Assembly: GCA_002099365.1 (NCBI GenBank)
Contig: MSED01000006.1
Coordinates: 2,356,001 to 2,420,000 of the forward strand
DNA from: Phialophora verrucosa
Taxonomy: Eukaryota > Ascomycota > Eurotiomycetes > Chaetothyriales > Herpotrichiellaceae
Length of the DNA: 64,000 bases
Reading direction: 5' to 3'
The position numbers were made by a program, and so were the translations under genes. The notes beneath the pieces were generated by a model. The model was not told the origin of the DNA. It saw only the letters and a list, made by a program, of their open reading frames with translations, and did no database searches. This document shows, one piece after another, positions 55,901-64,000 of this stretch (position 1 is the stretch's first letter; the number at the start of each line of letters is the position of its first letter).

Positions 55901-58900
55901 ACTAGTTTCTCTAGATATTCGGGCGTTAAGCGCTGCCCCCGAGGAAATCTAGTAAGGTGTAGACTTATCTAATTCGAGAATATATATAGCCGGCCGTTAT
56001 AGGTAGCTATTATCTACTTTTATACCCTTACGCGCTAGTCTAAAAGCCTACTAGGCGTCGAATTATTCTAGAAATCTAAATTAATAGGTTTTACCTTATT
56101 AGCCTTTCGCTTATATAAAGTATTTATATAAGCTTCTAAAGGCTTTCTAGATTAATATTATTTATAATATTATTTATTCTTTAAGTCTTATATTATAGCT
56201 TCTTTATTAAATAATCTTAAGGACTTTACTAGTTATTAATTATCTTTAATATTAAAAGGTTAAGCTTAAAAGTATATTTTATTAAACTTATTGTCGCTTA
56301 AATTATAAGTATTTAAAGCGGAGATTAAAGTATTATTTTTATCTACTTTAAAGTTAATTACTTACACTCTCCCTTAATCTCGCCGAGCTTTAACTAAAGC
56401 GAGTATAGGCCTTTTTATCTCTTTATACTCGCTTAACCTTTTAAAGTAGATATATATATAAGCTTAACTATTAACCTTATTATTATATTATTATTAAGAT
56501 CCGAAGCTAATTATATAAGAAGCTAAAGCCGCTTTTTATTAAAGTTATCTATTAGACTTATAATATATATATTATTATCCTTCTTTTAAACTAAGCCTTA
56601 AGTAGCCTTCTAGAATAGTTTATCTAAAATAAAGTAATATATTAAATTTATAATATTTATTATATAAATATTAGTTAAGACTTTAATCTTAGTAATATTA
56701 ACTATTATATCTTTAATTATATTTATAAAATCTTCTTAGTCTCTATTAAATCTTATAGTATTATAAATAAACTTCATCTTTTATATAAGTTAAGATAATC
56801 TCTAGTCTTTAATTAGACTTAAGGATATTAAATTAATCTCCGCTTCGGTATTTAGTAATAAATCCTTATATTACCTTTATATCTTTACCGGTAAATAGGG
56901 GTAGCTGCTATAATATAATCGCGGACGCGTTAAACGGTCTTTATTAAAGCTTATCTATACTATATTAACTCTTACAATAGGTTCTTCTTAAGTCTATATT
57001 ATTTTAACTTATAGAGGATATATTTAATAAATTAGCTTTTACTTACCTTTATTATAATATTAATATTTACGAGAAAACTACTTATTATATACTTCTTTCG
57101 TCGATAGTAGGTCTTATAATCGAATAGTTACCTCTTAATCTAGTAGCTAGTTAATAATTCTCTCGATATTATTTAAATCTTACAAAAGTACCTTCTAGAG
57201 AGGCTTAGGACTAGGCGGTTTATACTATATCTCCTTTATAATATATAGGCGCTATAAAACTTACCTTAGGCGTATATACTTATTATCGTCACTTATCTTA
57301 GTGTCTTTTAACTGTAGGTTATATATTCGGTTATTTTATATATTATATAGGGTTATTAGCGGCCTTTAATTAGTCGATTATTCTAGCGCGGGAATATTAT
57401 CTATAGTGCTATTAAAGATAATCTCTCTATTCGGTCTTACTCGTTATATTATATAATATCGCTAACCGTCTATAATAGGCTTATATATACTAGTCTAGGG
57501 GTGCTTCGCTTATATATATCCTCCTTACTAAGGTATCGGTCGCTTTTTAAGGGCGTTAATATAAATATTAGTCTTTAGCTAGTTAATATAAATTCCTTTT
57601 AGTCTAGCTAATTTCGGTATATATAAATCGTCTTCTAAGTCTTTTAGTACGTTATAATTTAGCTTTAATTTAACCGCTCGAATAAGGTTTATCTTTATTA
57701 AGGGCGGCTTTAAATCCTCTTCCTTTATTCTATAAGGCTATTCGGAAGAAATATTAATATATTTATTAATTTCGTGCGTAATCTATTCTAGGCGTTTAAG
57801 TTTCGTCTCTTTCTACGGAATTAGTAATATTAATAAGGGCCGGTCTTAATCGTAGAACCTCCTTAGCGTAATTTTATAATCTAGGTTAAGATATAATATA
57901 TCGGCGGCCTTTTAATATACTTACTATAGATCTTTATATAATATATAGCTTTATTAATTATAGAGGAAGTAGCTCCCTTTAGTAGCACTTATATTTAACT
58001 TACGCCGACTAGATTACCTTTTAGTATAGTACTATAGATTATTACTAAACTTTACTAACCGTTCTTAGAAAGAAGGTTCTTAAGAAGGCTAGATCGCTTT
58101 CGGAGGAACTCCCCTTAAGGCTTTAATTAATTTGTTTATAAAGTCGAGAGTAATTATATTATATATTTAGATTAGTAGTATAAGCGCTTTTATTAGTCGA
58201 GTTAGTTTATCTACTAAAGATATAGTGTTTTCTAAGGTTATAGGCTTTACCGACTATATTTATATATTCTCTTTAGTTTTTATAGCTATACCGTCTAGTT
58301 AATCTTTTCGATATTTATCTTCTCGAGCTTTCTCTTTCCGGAATATAGAAGGTTAAGTCTTCTTCTTATATATTAAGTCTTAATATTCCTTATTTAGTAT
58401 ACTCTATATAAACTTATTAGTCTTATTATTAACTTTCTATAAGTCTCTTATCTATTTCTAGTACTTCTAGAAATTCGAGTTTTCTAGCTTTTTATTTAGT
58501 AGGTTCTACTTCTTTTAAATCTTATTTATATATACCTTTAGTAGTTTAGAGAGGAAAAGGTAATAATAGGTATAGTTAGTTTCTACTTTATTATTAATTA
58601 GGTACTTTATAGCTTTACAGAACTAATAGAGGTATAAATCGAAGTTCTAGGACTTATCGCGACGGCGTCTTAAGAATATATAAAGATAGTATATATTTAT
58701 TATTTACTATATTTTATTTTAATCTTTATATTTATTTAAAACTCTCTCTTTAAACTTTATTTAATCTATTTTATTATACTCTATAAGCTCTTTATACCTC
58801 TTTTTCTCTATCTTTAATATAAAATATATAGATCTCTAAATACGCTCTTTATTATCTATTACTTAATTATACCCGTATAGCTCTTTAAACTCTTTAAAGA

Positions 58901-59527
58901 AGGTAGTTATATTTCTTCCGTTAAAGTATAGTAAGTTATCGCTTCTATTTAAGTTCTAAGGTATCTCTCTTATAAATATTACTATAAGAGGAGTATATAT
59001 CGATGGTATTAAGATTTCCGGCGTTAATAATCCTTATATAATATCGCTCGCCGCGGTAGACGATATTATCTTTCCTTTTCTATTCGAAGCCTTAAATAAA
59101 GCTATCTTTAGCTCTATTAAATTAATAAAATAAAATAAATATAAGTTTTATCTTTTTAAGTAAAGTAATCTAAACTCTAGATATTTATATATTTTATTAT
59201 TTTTATATATATAAAAGACTACTTCTCTTAGTAGTTAATAGTTACCGCTTTTTAAGTATTTATAGGTAGTTTTAGGGGCTTTAGGGGATCCTTTCTTTTA
59301 ATTTAATTTTAGTAATCTCCGTCGCTACTTATAGTTATTCCTTTATATTTAACTATCGAGTCTCTCTTTACCGAATATAGCTAATACTTTAATACTAGCT
59401 CCTCGCCGAATAAGTCTTTGGTCTTAAATAGCCTACTCTCTTCTAGAGCTTAAGGGGTATTAGGGTTAACCGTATTCCTCTCTTCGAGTACTAGTCGTTA
59501 GTCTCTAGTCTTCTAGGTAGTTATTTA

Positions 59528-60095
59528 GTTATTAGTTTCCGCTTTATATAGTAGTAGCTAATATATATAGCTAGGACCTTAAAAGAACACCTCGAGTAGC
59601 GGTCTCCTTAAATAGCTAGTATAGTTTATAATCTACGCCTATATAGCGGGACGGACTTACTTAGTTAGTAATTTAGACGATTCCCTCGTATAGCGGTCCT
59701 ATATATATAGCTAGCTTCTCTAGTTTTAGTTAATTAGTCGGTAGATAGATAAGTAGTTAGTCTAGTCAGTCCTCGTTTATTTATAGTATTATATCGTTAT
59801 TTCGTCGTTTAGTTATTAGTTTCCGCCCTATATAATAACAGCTAATATATATAGCTAGGACCCCGAAAGAATACCCTAAGCAGCGGTCTCCTTAAATAGC
59901 TAGTATAGTTTATAACCTACGCCCGTATAGCGGGACGGACTTATTTAGCTAGTAATTTAGATAATTCCCTCGTATAGCGATCTTATATATATAGCTAGCT
60001 TCTCTAGTTCTAGTTAATTAGTCGGTAGGTAAGTAAATAGTTAGTCTAGTTAGTTCTTATTTATTTATAGCGTTATATTATTATTTCGTCGTTTA
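59528..60095. repeat. 284-bp tandem duplication in the Gypsy-2 leader
   Basis: 59528-59811 and 59812-60095 align end to end; the period was fixed at GTTTCCGC (59535-59542 and 59819-59826). Visible differences are transitions. The second copy is followed by ~90 bp of unusually CpA-rich leader before the 5' LTR. Confidence 0.88.
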
Positions 60096-60187
60096 GTCGT
60101 CTATTCAATTATCCTACCGCACGTAGACTTACCCGCGTTACTACAGTCCGAATATTCTTAGGCGAACATTCTTATTAGAGGCACTAA

Positions 60188-60486
60188 TAAACTAGGGTGA
60201 GGCTTTATAGCCTTTAGGTGGAGGGTCGTGCGGCGGTAGGTATTATCTCTTTATCCCCGGTACACTATATAGTAATAAATAGCTTTATAAGGAATAGTGT
60301 TATATATTTTATTACCTATAGTATATATATATATTAAATATATATAACTGCTCTACCTATAATATATAGCGGAGGTATATAGCCTCACGCTAAGGATTTA
60401 ACTAATTAGATAGTACAGTTACTTATCTATATATTATATAGGTATATATAGCTAATTAGCGCTATAAGTATTACCGCCCTATTATA
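60188..60486 (-). repeat. Gypsy-2 5' LTR (299 bp)
   Basis: Partner of 48505-48803. It keeps about a dozen TpG/CpA sites that are TpA in the other LTR, for example GTGAGG vs GTAAGG and CGTGCGG vs CGTACGG. Confidence 0.95.
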
Positions 60487-63400
60487 TTATTTACTACTAT
60501 AAATATAGACTTAAGGGTTACCCTTAAGAAGAATCTTAACTAGTTATAAGTTATCGCGCTATTAGCGAAAGTAAAGAGAATAACCTTCTTAATCTTCGCC
60601 TACTTCGTCTATAAGGCTATAATAATATCTCTTAATAATTATAAATAATTATAATAATTTAAGAATAGAACTAATACCTTTACTTAAGTCTTAAGGTTCT
60701 ATAGATAAGCTAGCCTAAAGGTATAGTAGAGAATAGAAAGGTAATAGGCTTTATTATTCTAGAGGTTTCGACTACAGCTAAAGTAAACTAATTAATTATA
60801 GAAAGACTAATTATTAACTATAAGATTAAGAAATATAAAAGGTTTATAAAGAAGGCGAGAGTTATATAATATTATAACTACTAACGCTTTAAGTATATTA
60901 CGCGAGTCTATAAGAATCTTATAGTATATACTAACTATACGGAGCGTTCTCCGACTCGCGAATACTTAAAACTATAAGATATTACCTATAAATACGCTCT
61001 CTATAAAGGGAACTATATAGCTTAAGATAAAAGGTACTAATACTAAAAGGCTAAGAAGAAGAGGGCGCGGGACCTAAAGAAGAGAGTATACTAGCTATAT
61101 AGCGATAAGTTATAGAAAACTCTAAAGAATACCGAACTACTTTAACCTTAAGTAGTTATAGCACCTCCTAAGGCTATACTATAGGCTCTAAAATAAAGAG
61201 GGAGGCTAATTACTATCTCCTTAGCGGGGCGCGACTTTAGGTAAATATAACTTAATATAATAAGGAAAAGAATAATAAATAATATATCGCTACCGCCCGT
61301 AAACTAATAGAATAAGTCCCTCTCGAAGAGGATAAGAGAGATAATAAAGATTAAATCTTTAAGTAAAGATACGCTAAATTATAAATAAATATAAAGCGTC
61401 TATAGATCTTATAGTATAATATTAACTATAAAAAGAAGTCTACTCTTATCTCGTTACTAGAAGATATAAGAATATCTAAATTTAATATTATCGCGATTTA
61501 AGAACTATAAAGGAACCGCTTTATTCCTATAAGGTACTACTCGATACGACTCTTATTCTATTTAGTATACCCTCTATTTAAGAATATAAGAGTATATCTT
61601 TATATTAATAAAAGGCTTAATATTAACTTATAGAATATTATAAACTATTCTATAAACTTCTAGATAATTATAATAAAATAGAGTATAGATTAAGTATCGA
61701 TAAATATATATAATATCTATAACTTAAGCCCTTACTTATATATATTATACCTTTAAGGTACGCTTATCTAGCTTCTTAAGAGGTTATAAATAGAAGCGAC
61801 TAGCCTTATAATAAAAGACCTTAACCTTTACTACCCCCTCTAGAACAGCCTTAATAAGATAACCTACTATATAACTATCGACGGTCTCCTTAATATTATA
61901 TAGGACTATATATTATCTCTCGTAACCTCCTTAAGTTTAGTAACCTAAGCCGAAAGAAGACTTATAAATATAATTAACCTAACCTTTATCTTTACTATAT
62001 ACCTCTATAGGGTTCTCTAATATAATATAAGATAAGATCTAGCCTAATCCTTAAATTACTTACCGGTAGAGACTATAATTAAAGTATAGATAAAACTTAC
62101 TATAACCGCTTAGAGAAGAAACTAAAAGAAGATTAACCTAGAGGTACTAACTAAAGCCTTTAAGAAGAGAGATACCTCTCTAGCCCCCCCTTCTATTAAG
62201 AAATAGATTAATATAGCGGTTAGCGACCTTATATAGATAGTTATAAGCGCTATTAAGGTAACTATCCTATAGGTAAAGGTATTATAATACAATAAGCTTT
62301 ACTAAATACTAATATACTTATAAGCTATTATAGAATACTAAAAAATATATTTTAATTACCTCTATAATAATATAAAGGAGTCTATAGAGCTATAAAGAGT
62401 TATAAGAAATAGAAAGGTTATAGTTATCTATAAGGTAAAGTAATAAGCGTTCCGCTAATAGATCGCGGAGATAGCGGAAACTCTAGAAGACCTCTAAAAG
62501 ATTAATAAATAGTTAAAATAAGCGGGAATCGTAAGAAGCCTCCTATAACTCTTAGAAATTAATATTATTAATAGAGACGAAACACGAAATATAGCTACTA
62601 AACTCTAAGAAAAATTCTAGGCCTTCTAAGAATAGTTCTTTCTAATAGAGATATAAGTAAATATAAGCGATATTAAGCTATTAACCTACCTAAATCCTCT
62701 ACCTACCCTAGATAAGGTAGAGAAGAATAAAGTCTCTATTATAATTTAAAGCGTTATAAGTAAGAAGGCGCTAGGCCCTAACTAAATCTCTAACTTAATT
62801 CTTAAGACTATAGCTTTATAGCTAGTCCCGAAATTTATAAATATCTTCTTAGCCTTATTATAACTCGAGTACTACCCTTAAGAGTAGAAATAAGCGGTTA
62901 TATTAATCCTTAAAAAGTAAAATAAAGTAGATTATATATTTATTAGGGCGTACCGCCTAATTACTCTCTTAAACTTAATAGATAAGATACTTAAGATTAT
63001 AATAGCTTAAAGGCTATCAGAACTAGTAAAAACTTATTACCTTCTCCTAGACTTATAAATAGAAGCCTAAAAGAAGAGATTAACTACTTTAGTACTTTAG
63101 CTCCTTATAGAGTAGGTATATATAATCTAAAATCTCTTTAATAATTTATAAATAACTTTAATACTCTATATAAATATTATAAAAATATATAATAATATCT
63201 CCCGCCTAAGGCTTCTCTATAACCTATAGATATAAAGAGTTTCAACCTTTATTATTAACTAGATAAAGAGCTTTCTAGAGGAAAGGATAACTACTCTTAA
63301 GATAATAAAAGAAGAGTTACTATACTTTAATATAACTAAGGGAATCCCTTAAGAGTCGCTAGTATCGCTAATTATCTTTCTCTTCTTTATTATTAACCTC

Positions 63401-64000
63401 CTTAATAAGATCGATAATAAAGGGCTCCGTACCTCTTTAATTAAATTTATAAATAATATTTATATTCTAACCTATAGTAAATTAATAAAGCGGAACTATA
63501 TAAAACTTAAAAGAATTTACTAGAAATACTAATAATAAGTATATCGCTATAAAATAAAGTTCGCTCTAGAGAAATACAAACTTATCTACCTTATAAGAAA
63601 GCTTAAAAAGTTTAATATAGCGGTCTTAATAAGTATCAACAGGCTATAACTCCCCGCGAAAACATCTATCTATATCCTAGATATCTAGATAGATTTAAAA
63701 CTAAAGTAGGGAGTATACCTATAGTATATTAAGAGTCGGTTTAAGTCGTAACTTCTAGCGTTCGGTTATATTATATAATTAACCTAAGGAGCGAGTTTAC
63801 TATAGGCCTAGCTAATTTACTTAATAGTCCTCCGGCCTATACTTAATTATACACTAAATATTTAATAAAGCCTAAAGGGCTCTAGTTTTATATTAAAAAT
63901 AACCGAGAAGAGCCTAGAGGTTATATAAAATTAAGAGCTTTAATTCGTAACCGGAGTATATAGGGCGGTAGAAAGGCTAACCCTTAAAAAGAAGGCGATA
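60487..64000 (+). mobile_element. Tad-type LINE, 3' fragment, runs off the window
   Basis: ORF1 continues from 48504. At 60870-60914 a CCHC knuckle survives with its cysteine and histidine codons changed to tyrosine (pattern Y-x-x-Y .. Y-x-x-x-x-Y). ORF2 is in one frame from about 61.2 kb to the window end: apurinic endonuclease (IIAI.EL near 61490; IIKDLNLYYPL at 61808-61840, the GDFN..HP block), then RT (GPN.ISNLILKTIA at 62774, FIRAYRLITLLN near 62938, catalytic box FINNIYIL at 63446-63469 in place of F/YxDD). Codon phases of 61811, 62774 and 63446 agree, so there is no net frameshift. TTAT at 60487-60490 is the right target duplication of Gypsy-2. The 3' end is outside the window. Confidence 0.88.

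Larger units (their letters stand above)
48505..60486 (-). mobile_element. Second Ty3/Gypsy retrotransposon, 12 kb, RIP-inactivated
   Basis: 11,982 bp between two 299-bp LTRs, with TTAT (or TTATT) repeated on both sides. A polypurine tract adjoins the low-coordinate LTR, so transcription was on the minus strand. Relic domains on that strand: RT at about 55650-55260 (KKPKEY.LVI .. DLNLPPLA-like .. GYN.IKL .. SRDL-like .. FLNNISIKGL at the catalytic box, 55290-55261); integrase at about 53560-53400 (A.S.VEVKYKGVINAL .. GST.INYL .. ADRTIVKAKTS..Y). This RT type with an F-x-D-D box differs from the first Gypsy element, so they are separate families. About 4 kb (48.8-52.9 kb) lies between integrase and the 3' LTR, more than expected. 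The 5' leader holds a 284-bp tandem duplication. Confidence 0.88.
33421..64000. repeat. RIP-mutated AT-rich block of nested transposons
   Basis: Over 30 kb the sequence is roughly two-thirds A+T. CpA and TpG are nearly absent (many 60-base lines have none) while CpG and GpC persist. That is the product of C-to-T change at CpA on both strands, the known RIP signature. As a direct result almost every ATG is gone and no ATG-initiated ORF of 60 codons or more exists. In-frame stops in the relic genes are TAA or TAG, as expected from CAA, CAG and TGG. Individual elements are listed separately. Confidence 0.95.

Noticed and set aside
59528..60095. CRISPR-like or satellite array
   Set aside because: Only two long units with no spacers; it is a tandem duplication in a retrotransposon leader.
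33421..64000. Mitochondrial or foreign AT-rich DNA
   Set aside because: AT-richness comes with specific CpA/TpG loss and readable nuclear retrotransposon domains with LTRs, so RIP explains it better.

Overview
The window reads as nuclear DNA of a filamentous ascomycete (Pezizomycotina). The left half carries intron-containing fungal genes. Their introns are short (48-110 bp), have GT..AG ends and a CTAAC/CTGAC-like branch site close to the acceptor. The right half is an AT-rich block of retrotransposons degraded by repeat-induced point mutation (RIP). I see no reliable marker for the class (Dothideomycetes or Eurotiomycetes would both fit).

1-33.0 kb, gene-rich. In order: kelch/transmembrane surface protein (+); MFS DHA1-type transporter (+); disordered conserved protein (-); short one-TM protein of doubtful completeness (+); WW-domain protein (-); small CWH-type protein (-); dysferlin-domain protein (+); Cdt1 replication-licensing factor (+); FMN-dependent 2-hydroxyacid oxidase (+); Aur1 IPC synthase (-); small one-TM protein (-); Lro1 PDAT (-); Naa30 acetyltransferase (+); SRP receptor beta (-); Kre9/Knh1 cell-wall protein (+); Atp23 mitochondrial protease (-). 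Most are single-copy housekeeping genes. Where I joined exons, the coordinates come from splice sites that keep the frame and restore the family alignment. Aur1 and Lro1 lie about 4.2 kb apart and touch the same metabolite: Aur1 releases diacylglycerol, Lro1 acylates it.

33.1-64 kb, RIP block. Composition changes sharply about 150-450 bp upstream of the Atp23 start codon. From there CpA and TpG dinucleotides almost vanish while CpG remains, and there is no ATG-initiated ORF of 60 codons or more on either strand. The block is still readable as a nested stack. A Ty3/Gypsy chromovirus on the minus strand (about 37.2-47.85 kb) is interrupted by a complete Ty1/Copia element (38438-43960; 317-bp LTRs, ATTAA target duplication) and by a hAT-like miniature element (44709-45114, 8-bp target duplication). 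A second copy of that miniature family sits at 36612-37143 just beyond the Gypsy 3' end. Next comes a Tad-type LINE (about 47.86 kb to beyond the window end), which is itself split by a second, unusually long Gypsy element on the minus strand (48505-60486; 299-bp LTRs, TTAT target duplication). 33.4-36.6 kb holds older unassigned relics, a 19-bp satellite, microsatellites and a C5/C8/C8/C5 tract.

I found no CRISPR array, rRNA, convincing tRNA or new multigene system. The most informative content is the nested stack, its uneven RIP load, the hAT-like miniature family, and the extra 4 kb of sequence downstream of integrase in the 12-kb Gypsy element.
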